From: Clostridiales bacterium
Lineage (GTDB): Bacteria; Bacillota; Clostridia; Saccharofermentanales; Saccharofermentanaceae
Direction: 5' to 3'
NCBI GenBank assembly: GCA_017427465.1
Contig: JAFRST010000048.1
Coordinates: 1 to 37,133, forward strand
Length of the DNA: 37,133 nucleotides
The position numbers and the translations under genes were made by a program. Position 1 is the stretch's first letter. Every line of letters starts with the position of its first letter. Below are positions 7,832 to 16,113 of this stretch, in pieces. The notes under the pieces were generated by a model. It saw only the letters and a list, made by a program, of their open reading frames with translations, searched no databases and had not been told where the DNA came from.

Positions 7832-10800
7832 TATTTAAGCTCCATAGAAAGAATCTTGGATACACCGCGCTCTGCCATGGTAACGCCGTACATCTGGTCG
7901 CACGCTTCCATCGTACCCTTACGGTGCGTAACAAGAATAAACTGGGATTTAGCGGAGTGCCTTCTTACGAAGTCCGTAAATCTCGTGATATTAACGTCGT
8001 CCAATGCTGCCTCGACCTCGTCAAGAATGACGAACGGAGAAGGCTTCAATTCCTGAATGGCAAAGAGCAGGCCGATCGCGGTAAGACATCTCTCACCACC
8101 GGATAAGAGCGACAGGTTCTGAAGCTTCTTTCCGGGCGGCTGTGCCTTGATATCGATAGCGCACTCCAGGACATCCTCCGAATCGTTGCCCAGAATGATC
8201 TCAGCCGTACCGCCTCCGAACAGATCCGTGAAGACCTGACCGAAGTTCTTGTTGATCGTATCGAAATGCTCAGTAAACTCAGATCTCATCTTAGTCAGGA
8301 GGTCATCGATTACCTTCTCCAAGTCCTTCTTGGCAGCTTCGATGTCGTCTCTCTGCTTAGTCATGAAGTCGAGTCTCTCGGACAGCTCAGAAAACTCCTG
8401 CAAAGCGCCCAGATTAACGGGACCCAATGCCTTGATGGCATTCTTGAGGGTCGTGATCCTCTTTGTCTGCTCACCGACCTTCTCAACAGGCTCTACGCTT
8501 TCCTTGATATTGTCATATGTCGTCTCGTAATCTTCCCAAAGCTTGTTCTTGTTCTGGTCGATCTCGAAAATGATCTTGTCGTACTTGGATACGTGGGCAT
8601 TGAGCTTTGACTGCAATTCACTGATTGCATTGCTGCTCGAAGACAGTCTGTCACCGAACGAGGAGAGGTCATTGGAGATTGCCGATCTCTTCTCGAAGAG
8701 TTCGGCGATCTTAGCCTCAAGGACCTTCTGCTGCTTATCGTTCTCATCGAGCTTTGCATCGAGTTCATTGATCTCTTTGGTTATGCTGTTGACAGTCTCT
8801 TTGGCTTCCTTGATCTGGGAATCAAACTTCTCTCTTCCCTGATTAGCCTCTTCGATCTGCTTCTTGATGTGGCCGGCGAGGTCTAAGATACCACTTCTTT
8901 CCGTGAGCTTGCGCTCTGCAAGGGAAGCTGCCTCCCTCACCTTGGCAACGATCTGCTCGAGCTTTATTGCCTGCTCTTCAGAGAGCTTTTGCTGAGCTTC
9001 GATCTCTTCCTGATAGTCGGAGAGCTCACCATTTATCTCACGTTCAATACGTGTAAACTCTTCCATATCCTCTTCGAGCCTTATCTTGGACTTGGATACA
9101 GCCTGCATATTCTCATCGAAGTTCGCAAGTGTCTCTTCCGTCTCTTCAAGTCTCGTCTTGGTGTTATTGTATTCGCCCTCAGCTTTAACTTCCTCCAACT
9201 GGTAGAACTTAAGCTGCTCACCTAACTGAGCAAGTTCGCGCTTGATCGTTCCGATGCCGTCGTCAACTTCCTGGCGCTGGTCTTCGGAATCTGCGAGCTT
9301 AGCTTCAAGCTCTGCAACGGTCTTAATCAGGGACTCGATCTCTGCTTTTCTTCCCAGGATACCCGTACCTGCTCCGGTCTTTCTGAGCGAACCGCCCGTC
9401 AGTGAACCGCCGGGGTTAACAGAATCGCCTTCAAGTGTCATTACCTTATAGGCACGGCCGGTCTTGGATGCGATCACTCTTGCAGCATCCAGATCATGAG
9501 CAACAAGGATCCTGCCCAGAAGATTAGCTACGATATCTTCAAGCTCGCGGCTTGACTTAACGAGGTCTGAAGCAACACCGATGTAGCCGTTTACGCCCTT
9601 GGCCTTGCGGAGATCGTCTTCATCGATATACCTTGCCTTGATATTCTCGATAGGAAGGAAAGTAACTCTTCCGAGCCTCTTATCCTTAAGTATTCCGATG
9701 AGTTCGGCAGCATCTGCCTCGCTCTTGGTAACCACGTTGTGGAGGGCATTTCCCAAAGCAGTCTCAACTGCAGTCTCATACTTGGCATCAGTCTCGATAA
9801 GATCACCGAGAATTCCGACCATGAGTCTCTTGACAGACCTGTCGGTATCTGCCAGCTCTGTAAGGCGTCTTACGGATTCCTGGTAGCCTTCCTTGCGCTT
9901 GTCGATATCCTTCAAAGTCTTAAGCTTGGACTCTTCGGCGGAAAGCTTTCTGTTATTGATCTCGAAGAACTGGTTTAACTCGACCTGACGGCCTCTTAAT
10001 TCCTCGAGCTTTTTATTTCTGGTCTCGATGTCATTGGTGACATCGCCCTTGATCTTCTTTATCTCTTCTAATGCCTTCTCTTCTTCGGCAAGCTTAGAGC
10101 TCAATTCAGCCTTTCCGTTCTCTGAAGCAGATCTTGCCTCCTGCATTTCCCTGATCTTGTCATCAAGGGCAGTAATGCCTGCCTGGCACTCTGTAAGCTT
10201 CTTTCTGGTCTCAAAAAGCTCTTCTGTCTTAGCCTTTACCTTGGTATCGGCTTTGCCGGCTTCTTTTCTGCTGGCCTCATATTCTTCAAACTTGGCAAGA
10301 CGCTCCTTGTCGAGCTCCTCGCTTAAGATCTTGGCGTCATTGGCAGCCTTAAGGAGGCTGTCTGCCTTAGCCTTCTTCTCATTGAGTTCATTTGTAAGCT
10401 TAGCGACAGTCTCATCTGTGGACTCCATGTCAGACTTGAGTTCTTCAATCCTCTGGTTAGTCTGGTTGAGTCTCTCGATCGAGACCTTCTTATCTGTCTG
10501 GGCCTCATGCTCGTACTCTGTTAGGTCTGAGAGTTCCTGACGTCTGTCTTCGATCTCGTTATCCAGAGCTTCGCTCTTCTGCATGATCTCCTGATTGCTC
10601 TTTCTCAAGAGGTTAAATTCGTCTTCACGCTCCTGAATCTCTTTCTCGAGCTGCTCCTTGAGACCGGCGGAATCGCCCATTTCTTTATTGGCCTCGGTGA
10701 TCTTATGAACGAGCAAAGAAGTCTCAAGTCTCTTGAGTTCTTCGTAATTCTCGTTGAACTTACGCGCTTTGCCTGCCTGCTCTTCGAGAGGTCCTTTGCG

Positions 10801-11400
10801 CTCTTCGAGCTCTCCAAGGATATCGTTGATGCGGACGAGGTTCTGCTCGGTGCTGTTGAGCTTCCTCTGAGCCTCATCCTTACGGACGCGGTACTTTACG
10901 ATACCGGAAGCCTCCTCGATGACCCTTCTTCTGTCTTCGGACTTTGTAGAAAGGATATCGTCAACTCTGCCCTGTCCTACGAGAGAATAGCCGTCACGAC
11001 CGAGACCTGTATCAAGGAAAAGGACCGTAATGTCCTTAAGACGGCAGTTGACTTTGTTGATCTGATATTCGGATTCGCCGGATCTGTAAAGCCTTCTGGT
11101 GATGCAAATCTCCGGGAAGCCGTAATCTATATATCCGTCGGAATTATCGAAAGTAATGGATACTTCGGCATAGTTCATCGAACGTCTGGCAGATGTACCG
11201 TTGAATATGACATCTTCCATCTTGCCGCCACGGAGCTGCTTAACGCTCTGCTCGCCTAAGACCCAGCGGACTGCGTCACTGATATTGGATTTACCTGAGC
11301 CGTTAGGACCAACCACGGCCGTAAGACCGCGGTCAAAGTCGATACAAGTATAATCGGGGAACGATTTAAACCCCTGAAGCTCAAGTTTCTTTAGATACAT
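7831..11400 (-). CDS. smc: Chromosome segregation protein SMC
   Basis: A 1189-residue condensin ATPase that organises and segregates the nucleoid. The N-terminal head has Walker A GPNGSGKSN (31-39) and the signature-associated QLRGGKMEDVIF. A long charged coiled coil runs to about 510, the hinge spans about 525-660 (GGSLTGGS at its end), and a second coiled coil runs to about 1000. The C-terminal head carries the LSGGE signature (1099-1103) and Walker B FVILDEVEAALDD (about 1123-1135). Full family length, no breaks. The stop overlaps ftsY. ScpA and ScpB genes are not in the window. Confidence 0.97.
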   Translation of the reverse strand: MYLKKLELQGFKSFPDYTCIDFDRGLTAVVGPNGSGKSNISDAVRWVLGEQSVKQLRGGKMEDVIFNGTSARRSMNYAEVSITFDNSDGYIDYGFPEICITRRLYRSGESEYQINKVNCRLKDITVLFLDTGLGRDGYSLVGQGRVDDILSTKSEDRRRVIEEASGIVKYRVRKDEAQRKLNSTEQNLVRINDILGELEERKGPLEEQAGKARKFNENYEELKRLETSLLVHKITEANKEMGDSAGLKEQLEKEIQEREDEFNLLRKSNQEIMQKSEALDNEIEDRRQELSDLTEYEHEAQTDKKVSIERLNQTNQRIEELKSDMESTDETVAKLTNELNEKKAKADSLLKAANDAKILSEELDKERLAKFEEYEASRKEAGKADTKVKAKTEELFETRKKLTECQAGITALDDKIREMQEARSASENGKAELSSKLAEEEKALEEIKKIKGDVTNDIETRNKKLEELRGRQVELNQFFEINNRKLSAEESKLKTLKDIDKRKEGYQESVRRLTELADTDRSVKRLMVGILGDLIETDAKYETAVETALGNALHNVVTKSEADAAELIGILKDKRLGRVTFLPIENIKARYIDEDDLRKAKGVNGYIGVASDLVKSSRELEDIVANLLGRILVAHDLDAARVIASKTGRAYKVMTLEGDSVNPGGSLTGGSLRKTGAGTGILGRKAEIESLIKTVAELEAKLADSEDQRQEVDDGIGTIKRELAQLGEQLKFYQLEEVKAEGEYNNTKTRLEETEETLANFDENMQAVSKSKIRLEEDMEEFTRIEREINGELSDYQEEIEAQQKLSEEQAIKLEQIVAKVREAASLAERKLTERSGILDLAGHIKKQIEEANQGREKFDSQIKEAKETVNSITKEINELDAKLDENDKQQKVLEAKIAELFEKRSAISNDLSSFGDRLSSSSNAISELQSKLNAHVSKYDKIIFEIDQNKNKLWEDYETTYDNIKESVEPVEKVGEQTKRITTLKNAIKALGPVNLGALQEFSELSERLDFMTKQRDDIEAAKKDLEKVIDDLLTKMRSEFTEHFDTINKNFGQVFTDLFGGGTAEIILGNDSEDVLECAIDIKAQPPGKKLQNLSLLSGGERCLTAIGLLFAIQELKPSPFVILDEVEAALDDVNITRFTDFVRRHSAKSQFILVTHRKGTMEACDQMYGVTMAERGVSKILSMELK

Positions 11401-11442
11401 CCTTGTGTCAGTTCCGTCTTAATCCTAAATAATCACCCAAGC

Positions 11443-11448
11443 ATTATA
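11443..11448 (-). promoter_or_regulatory. Candidate -10 element upstream of smc
   Basis: Perfect minus-strand TATAAT in the 81-bp rnc-smc gap, with only a weak -35 (TACAAA) at 17 bp. It suggests that smc-ftsY can be transcribed independently of rnc. Confidence 0.45.
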
Positions 11449-11481
11449 ACTCAATTGGGACCTTTTTGTAGGACAATAAGT

Positions 11482-12192
11482 TCAAACGCTGTCAGGGTAT
11501 AGGCGGATATACTCCTTAATACCCTTCTCCGCGCACTTCTGCTCGGCATCTTTCTTACTGTGTCCGGTGGCACTTGCCAAAAGAGTGTCATCGGAATAAA
11601 CACTGACATCGAATTCTTTCATATGCGCAGGGCCGCGCTCCCCGGTCACTTCGAAAGTGATCTTGTGCTGGAAACCTCTTGTCTGCGCGAGTTCTAAGAG
11701 CCTGCTCTTGTAATCCAGGAAAATCTCGCCGTTTACCGCTTTCTGTACTGTTTCGGTAAGATTTTTCAAGATACATTTCTTCGCCTGTTCGAATCCGCCG
11801 TCAAAATAGACCGCCGCGATAACCGACTCAAAGCAGTCGGCCAGCGTCGAATCCTTGTCATTGCCCCCGCTCTGAGCTTCGCCCTTGCCAAGGAGCAGGT
11901 AATCTCCCAAATGAAGTTTTCGAGCCACTTCGGCAAAAGACTTCTCACATACGGAAACGCTCCTCATCTTGGACAGGTAGCCTTCATCAGCCTGAGGTTT
12001 AAGCTCGTAGATCATCTGTCCTACTACTACATCCAGAACGGCGTCACCGATGAATTCCAATCTCTGATTGGATTCCCAGTGTCCCCTGCCCGTCTCGAAA
12101 ACATAGGTCGTATGAGTAAAAGCCGTCTCGAGGAGCGACTTATTAATAAAGGTATAGCCTAAATCTTGTTCTAATCTTGAATAGTCAGTCAT
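11482..12192 (-). CDS. rnc: Ribonuclease III
   Basis: Double-strand-specific endoribonuclease for rRNA and mRNA processing. The 236-residue protein has the endonuclease domain (1-150) with signature NQRLEFIGDAVLD (42-54); by family comparison the metal ligands are E46, D50, D119 and E122. A C-terminal dsRNA-binding domain (about 160-230) includes GHSKKDAEQKCAEKG. The order rnc-smc-ftsY is a classical Firmicutes neighbourhood. ATG at 12192 lacks a strong Shine-Dalgarno and follows a terminator-like hairpin, so expression may depend on read-through from acpP. Its product is the obvious candidate to cut the pnp leader stem in this window. Confidence 0.96.
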   Translation of the reverse strand: MTDYSRLEQDLGYTFINKSLLETAFTHTTYVFETGRGHWESNQRLEFIGDAVLDVVVGQMIYELKPQADEGYLSKMRSVSVCEKSFAEVARKLHLGDYLLLGKGEAQSGGNDKDSTLADCFESVIAAVYFDGGFEQAKKCILKNLTETVQKAVNGEIFLDYKSRLLELAQTRGFQHKITFEVTGERGPAHMKEFDVSVYSDDTLLASATGHSKKDAEQKCAEKGIKEYIRLYPDSV

Positions 12193-12203
12193 AGTCTTAT
12201 TTA

Positions 12204-12241
12204 CAAGAAACGGCTGAATGCATCTAAACGCACCCAGCCGT
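12204..12241 (-). terminator. Terminator-like hairpin between acpP and rnc
   Basis: Minus-strand ACGGCTG (12235-12241) pairs perfectly with CAGCCGT (12210-12216), with extra TGC/GCA pairing inside the loop. The following TTTCTTG is only a modest T-run, so it may be a partial terminator or a processing stem. A second small hairpin, GAGATT-ATC-AATCTC, lies at 12263-12277 just after acpP. Confidence 0.6.
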
Positions 12242-12284
12242 CTGAAACTTCAATATTTATCAGAGATTGATAATCTCCGGCATA

Positions 12285-12530
12285 TCAGCCCTCTGTAAGG
12301 CTCTGAATATACTCGACTGCATCCTTAACGGTTACAACCTTCTCAGCTACATCGTCAGGGATCTCGATATCGAATTCCTGCTCCATAGCCATAACGAGCT
12401 CAACCATGTCAAGAGAATCAGCGTTAAGATCGTCAACGAAAGAGGAATCTTCTGTGATTGTATCCTCATCTACGCCGAGCTGATCAACGATCATCTGCTT
12501 AATAGAGTTGAAAAGTTCTTCATTTGTCAT
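12285..12530 (-). CDS. acpP: Acyl carrier protein
   Basis: An 81-residue carrier of growing acyl chains in fatty-acid synthesis. The 4'-phosphopantetheine site is Ser39 in [11 protein letters not shown], and the surrounding acidic helices (for example [14 protein letters not shown]) are typical. The start at 12530 follows GGAGG at correct spacing; a 13-residue longer reading has no ribosome binding site. It stands apart from other fatty-acid genes, next to rnc and upstream of smc, a neighbourhood seen for acpP in Bacillota. No FapR-type operator was recognised in its promoter region. Confidence 0.96.
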   Translation of the reverse strand: MTNEELFNSIKQMIVDQLGVDEDTITEDSSFVDDLNADSLDMVELVMAMEQEFDIEIPDDVAEKVVTVKDAVEYIQSLTEG

Positions 12531-12573
12531 AATTTGTACCTCCGTACGATTCTTAAGTAAAATCCACAAGTTG

Positions 12574-12602
12574 TTTTTAATGTAACTTTAGGCTTTTGTC
12601 AA
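12574..12602 (-). promoter_or_regulatory. Sigma-A promoter of acpP
   Basis: Minus-strand perfect -35 TTGACA (12597-12602), 17-bp spacer, -10 TAAAAA (12574-12579, four of six). It lies in the pgsA-acpP gap. Confidence 0.7.
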
Positions 12603-12635
12603 TAGGATATTTTGACTATCGAAGTTATTTGACAT

Positions 12636-13253
12636 TTAACCCTTCAAATATTGCTTGCCTTTAATAAGATAATCAATACCCGAAACAATAGTCATAATAA
12701 CACATATTCCGATAAGTACATCCCCGATTATCGTGACCGCACAAACTTCAAGCGGATATCCCTCGTAGCCCAGACCGAAGATCTTCAGGAGTAACGGTTC
12801 GAACAAAAGATAGATAAGCGCAATCATCTGTGTAACGGTCTTTACCTTACCCATCATCTTCGCTGCAATAACTTCTCCCTTGGATGCGGCGATCATGCGG
12901 AGGCCGGATACAGCAAACTCCCTTAAGATAATGATCATTACTATCCAGGCCGAAAGTCTGCCCAGATTAATAAAGGCGAGCATTATGCTGATAACGAGGA
13001 GCTTATCTGCCAAAGGATCAAGGAATTTGCCAAGATCTGTGATGAGGTTATATTTGCGGGCAATATGACCGTCCAGAGCATCAGTAAGCGAAGCAAGAAT
13101 AAAGATTCCTGCCGCTACTATCATGCCATTGGAATTGATGAAATTGTTCCAACCTTCCGGCTGCCACCCGAAAATATTGATCGGCAACATAAAAAGGAGC
13201 GTCAAAGGAACAAGAATAATCCTCAAGACCGAGAGCTTGTTGGGCAGATTCAT
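12636..13253 (-). CDS. pgsA: CDP-diacylglycerol-glycerol-3-phosphate 3-phosphatidyltransferase
   Basis: Integral membrane enzyme making phosphatidylglycerol phosphate, the committed step of anionic phospholipid synthesis. The 205-residue protein carries the complete CDP-alcohol phosphatidyltransferase motif: D58, D61, G62, A65, R66, G75, D79 and D83 in the strict DxxDGxxARx8Gx3Dx3D spacing. About six hydrophobic helices are visible. ATG at 13253 follows AAAGGAG. The gene lies downstream of rimO in the same direction with its own promoter overlapping the rimO stop. Confidence 0.94.
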   Translation of the reverse strand: MNLPNKLSVLRIILVPLTLLFMLPINIFGWQPEGWNNFINSNGMIVAAGIFILASLTDALDGHIARKYNLITDLGKFLDPLADKLLVISIMLAFINLGRLSAWIVMIIILREFAVSGLRMIAASKGEVIAAKMMGKVKTVTQMIALIYLLFEPLLLKIFGLGYEGYPLEVCAVTIIGDVLIGICVIMTIVSGIDYLIKGKQYLKG

Positions 13254-13303
13254 TTCCTAAATACTCCTTTTATCCTAATATGTGTCCTAAAGACAACACA
13301 CTA

Positions 13304-13331
13304 ATAATATACATATTTTGATTTGCGTCAA
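13304..13331 (-). promoter_or_regulatory. Sigma-A promoter of pgsA
   Basis: Minus-strand -35 TTGACG (13326-13331) overlaps the rimO stop codon; 16-bp spacer; -10 TATTAT (13304-13309). Confidence 0.65.
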
Positions 13332-14695
13332 ATCGTAACGGCCGTCATGTCATATTCGTCAGAACAATCCACGATCCTGGCTTCCACAAAATCACCGATC
13401 TTAAGCTCTTCTTCCCGGGAAGCAATGTAAATGACCGGATCGACCTCCGGAGACTCTCCGTAACTTCTGCCTATGTAGAAGATGCCGTCATCAGAGACTG
13501 AACAGATATTGACCTTGGTGACAGTGTTAAGACGCTTCTTGGACTGCTCAGCCGAGATCTCCTTCTGGAGCTCATAGATCTCATCATAACGTCTCTGCTT
13601 GGTCTCTTCATCGATCTGGTCAGGCAGATCGTAAGCAGGCGTTCCCTCTTCAGGTGAGAAGATAAAGCAGCCGAGCCTGTCAAACTTCCATTTCTTAAGG
13701 TTTTCCTTCATGACCTTGAAATCTTCTTCGGTCTCACCGGGGAAACCTACCATTACGGTAGTCCTTATAATGCAGTCAGGCATGGCCTTCCTGATCATCT
13801 CAAGCCTGGAAGTGATCAGTTCGGCATTATCTCTTCTGTACATAGACTTCAGGATCTTGTCCGAACCGTGCTGGATCGGAATATCCAGATAATGGGCAAC
13901 CTTGGGATTATTAGCCATCTCATCGATCAGATCAGGCGTAATTCCGTCCATATAGCCGTACATTACGCGGATAAGCTCGATTCCGTCTATCTCTGACAGC
14001 TTCTTAAGGAGCTCCGCCAAACGCCTCTCCTTATAAAGCTCTATTCCGTAATTAGTAGTGTCCTGTGCTGCAAGTACCAGCTCCTTAACGCCTCTGGCTG
14101 CGATGATCTTAGCCTCTTCAATAATGTCTTCCATCGGACGGGAGACAAAAGTGCCTCTGATCAAAGGGATTGCGCAGAAGCTGCATCTGTGAAGACAGCC
14201 CTCACCTATCTTTAACCAGGCATAAGCCTCGGTCGAGAGCTCTCTGTCCTTAACAAGATGTGAGAATCCGCCCTTGCCTGATGTGAGATTGATCTTCTCC
14301 GTTGTCTCAACATCAAGTTCCGTCACCAGTTTAGCAACAACATTTACGATGTCTCCGTAATGCGCAGTACCCAGGACGGCATCGACTTCAGGAAGCTCCT
14401 TGAGGATATCTTCCGGATATCTCTGTGAAAGGCACCCTGATACGATGATCTTCTTAACGTTACCGTTTGGCACCTTAAAATCTGCCACTTCAAGAATGGC
14501 ATCGATCGCTTCCTTTTTGGCTGACTCAATGAAACCGCAAGTGTTTATCACCACGATATCGGACTCGGGCACATCGTTGATAACGTTATACCCGGCCTTT
14601 TTTAGCTCAGTGGACATATTCTCGCAATCGATGAGGTTTTTTGAGCAGCCCAGAGCCAGAAGAGTGATCTTTATACTGTCATTTGAATTATTCAT
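13328..14695 (-). CDS. rimO: Ribosomal protein S12 (aspartate-C3) methylthiotransferase
   Basis: Radical SAM enzyme that adds a methylthio group to an Asp of ribosomal protein S12. From the Met at 14695 it is 455 residues. The N-terminal UPF0004 domain has three cluster Cys (17 in ALGCSKN, 53 in NTCGF, 88 in SGCLS). The radical SAM domain has GCLHRCSFCAIP (Cys 167, 171, 174). A C-terminal TRAM domain ends the protein. ALGCSKNLID and IRGTFVSRP favour RimO over MiaB. The start is uncertain: GGAGGGAG is about 20 bases upstream, better placed for a six-codon ORF whose TGA overlaps this ATG. A ten-residue longer start at 14725 lacks a ribosome binding site. Confidence 0.93.
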   Translation of the reverse strand: MNNSNDSIKITLLALGCSKNLIDCENMSTELKKAGYNVINDVPESDIVVINTCGFIESAKKEAIDAILEVADFKVPNGNVKKIIVSGCLSQRYPEDILKELPEVDAVLGTAHYGDIVNVVAKLVTELDVETTEKINLTSGKGGFSHLVKDRELSTEAYAWLKIGEGCLHRCSFCAIPLIRGTFVSRPMEDIIEEAKIIAARGVKELVLAAQDTTNYGIELYKERRLAELLKKLSEIDGIELIRVMYGYMDGITPDLIDEMANNPKVAHYLDIPIQHGSDKILKSMYRRDNAELITSRLEMIRKAMPDCIIRTTVMVGFPGETEEDFKVMKENLKKWKFDRLGCFIFSPEEGTPAYDLPDQIDEETKQRRYDEIYELQKEISAEQSKKRLNTVTKVNICSVSDDGIFYIGRSYGESPEVDPVIYIASREEELKIGDFVEARIVDCSDEYDMTAVTI

Positions 14696-14712
14696 AGCAA
14701 CGAATATAGCAT
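14692..14712 (-). promoter_or_regulatory. Possible six-codon leader ORF coupled to rimO
   Basis: GGAGGGAG (14716-14723) precedes an ATG at 14712 that encodes MLYSLL and stops at a TGA whose ATGA overlap contains the rimO start. Seen directly; whether it is translated is inference. It could allow translational coupling or the Shine-Dalgarno may simply serve rimO at unusual distance. Confidence 0.35.
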
Positions 14713-14784
14713 AGGCTCCCTCCATTTTCTACTTAAGATCGCGAAAAGCCAACCGCCCTTCTAAAAGAATCCTATATACCGATA

Positions 14785-14793
14785 TGCTAATAT
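14785..14793 (+). promoter_or_regulatory. Extended -10 promoter, apparently driving a leaderless transcript
   Basis: TGCTAATAT (TGn plus -10 TAATAT) ends six bases before the A of the ATG at 14800, the exact distance for transcription to start at the start codon. No -35 and no Shine-Dalgarno are visible. Confidence 0.55.
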
Positions 14794-14799
14794 AGCGTT

Positions 14800-15573
14800 A
14801 TGAGAACTAAACGTATTACAAGATCTCATATTAACAGGTTTTTACCCCGAACGACTTGTGCGGCACTTTTGAGCTGTGCCGTGATCATCGCCTGCACCGG
14901 CTGCAATACCGAAATAACCGAACCTTCTTATCCTGAGAGCCTAAACTCATCGGCAGCATCAGAAATAACTGATGCGCCTGTGGTTACTTCTCAGAACAAA
15001 GGCTCTGATGAGATTGAAGCAAATTACGCTTATACGGAACCAACAGGCGGCACGACTGAAGAACGATTCGAATACGAGTTGTCTTTGATTCCATTTGAAC
15101 AGCTCCAGTTCTTGAGACTTCGCGGATGGAAGATCGAGCTTACCACAATGAATCTGGCAGCAGAGTATGATTATCCTAGCCAGATCTGCGGAATAACCGA
15201 CTATAACAAAAATCTTATCTACATATCTTCCAACTCCAATACCATCAGGCGTTCCACGATACACGAAGTCGGACATGCCATTGCTTATGAATTGGGCTGG
15301 GTAGAAGAAACCGACGAATTCGTTGAAATATTTGAAGCAGAAAAAGAATCCTTCACTGACTGTTGCTCAATAGGCGACGGGCACGAGACATCAGACAAGT
15401 ATGAATACTTCGCCAGCGTTTACCAGAATATGATCCTTGATTATGCAGATACCAAAGCAGAAGTCCCGAGAACAGTTGCTTATATTGAAGACTGCCTTTC
15501 AAGGATATCGATCTTTGACGAAGATAATCTCCATCCGGTTCATCTTGAAGGCCATCCAAACTTGATAACATAA
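14800..15573 (+). CDS. Putative secreted zinc metallopeptidase lipoprotein (HExxH, M34/PPEP-like layout)
   Basis: A 257-residue protein with a basic N-terminus and hydrophobic segment (about 19-33) ending in CTGC, a plausible lipobox with Cys35 as lipidation site. A Ser/Thr/Glu-rich linker (36-85) follows. The C-terminal part has STIHEVGHAIAYELGW with H155, E156 and H159 as a zinc site, and 43 residues after the second His comes YEYFASVY (201-208), where E202 could be the third ligand. The HExxH plus downstream YxxF layout resembles anthrax lethal-factor C-domain relatives such as the Pro-Pro endopeptidases; that link is by pattern only. It is divergent from rimO. No ribosome binding site precedes the ATG, and no alternative start exists before the zinc motif except non-ATG codons. 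Confidence 0.65.
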   Translation: MRTKRITRSHINRFLPRTTCAALLSCAVIIACTGCNTEITEPSYPESLNSSAASEITDAPVVTSQNKGSDEIEANYAYTEPTGGTTEERFEYELSLIPFEQLQFLRLRGWKIELTTMNLAAEYDYPSQICGITDYNKNLIYISSNSNTIRRSTIHEVGHAIAYELGWVEETDEFVEIFEAEKESFTDCCSIGDGHETSDKYEYFASVYQNMILDYADTKAEVPRTVAYIEDCLSRISIFDEDNLHPVHLEGHPNLIT

Positions 15574-15651
15574 ATCAAAACCGGGTCTCTTGTCAGAACT
15601 CGAATTTTACTGATAAAGTGCAAAATTTTATTGATTTTCGATAAATTTCTC

Positions 15652-15680
15652 TTGAATTTCGAGAGGCGCCGTGTTAACAT
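15652..15680 (+). promoter_or_regulatory. Candidate promoter of the small membrane protein gene
   Basis: -35 TTGAAT (15652-15657), 17-bp spacer, -10 TAACAT (15675-15680), about 35 bases before the ATG at 15715. Confidence 0.6.
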
Positions 15681-15714
15681 ACCGGTATAAAGCAAAGTTC
15701 AAGGGGGATAAAAA

Positions 15715-16068
15715 ATGGAAAACTACAATTCAGAAATCTATTCCAGGAAAGTCAACGTTTCCAAAATAATCGGAACTTTCATATTCTTCATTTGCTTTTT
15801 ACCATATCTCTGGGTCTTATCCTGCGGGATCAACGGTGAGTATTTCGGCATGCAGGACATCTCAAAATATTACGGTTTTAGCGGAATGATCCTGTCGATC
15901 ATGTTCGGTTTCTTATACTGGTATCCATTGCCCTTCTGCATTATCTATCAGATCATATTCTTCGTTAAATACATCCGACACAACAGAACATTAAAATTAG
16001 CATCATCTATATTATCAATACTCTTCGCATTTGCATTCCTGCTTATTGGAATTATGGTAAATGCTTAA
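15715..16068 (+). CDS. Small three-helix membrane protein of unknown function
   Basis: A 117-residue protein with three hydrophobic segments (about 17-37, 53-85 including a break at the Pro-rich YWYPLPF, and 95-115). The N-terminal 15 residues are polar and the loop between segments two and three is basic (KYIRHNR), placing that loop inside. AGGGGG lies eight bases before the ATG and a promoter is present, so it is likely expressed. I do not recognise the family. It is convergent with recX and has no clear terminator of its own. Confidence 0.6.
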   Translation: MENYNSEIYSRKVNVSKIIGTFIFFICFLPYLWVLSCGINGEYFGMQDISKYYGFSGMILSIMFGFLYWYPLPFCIIYQIIFFVKYIRHNRTLKLASSILSILFAFAFLLIGIMVNA

Positions 16069-16113
16069 TAAACGAGAAATAGAAATATAACACGTCCATA
16101 ACAACCGGTAAGG

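Noticed and set aside
10028..11259. Ser/Leu-rich plus-strand frames opposite smc
   Set aside because: They are low-complexity shadows of the Glu/Lys-rich coiled coil of SMC.
12531..12635. FapR operator in front of acpP
   Set aside because: No palindrome resembling the known FapR site was found.
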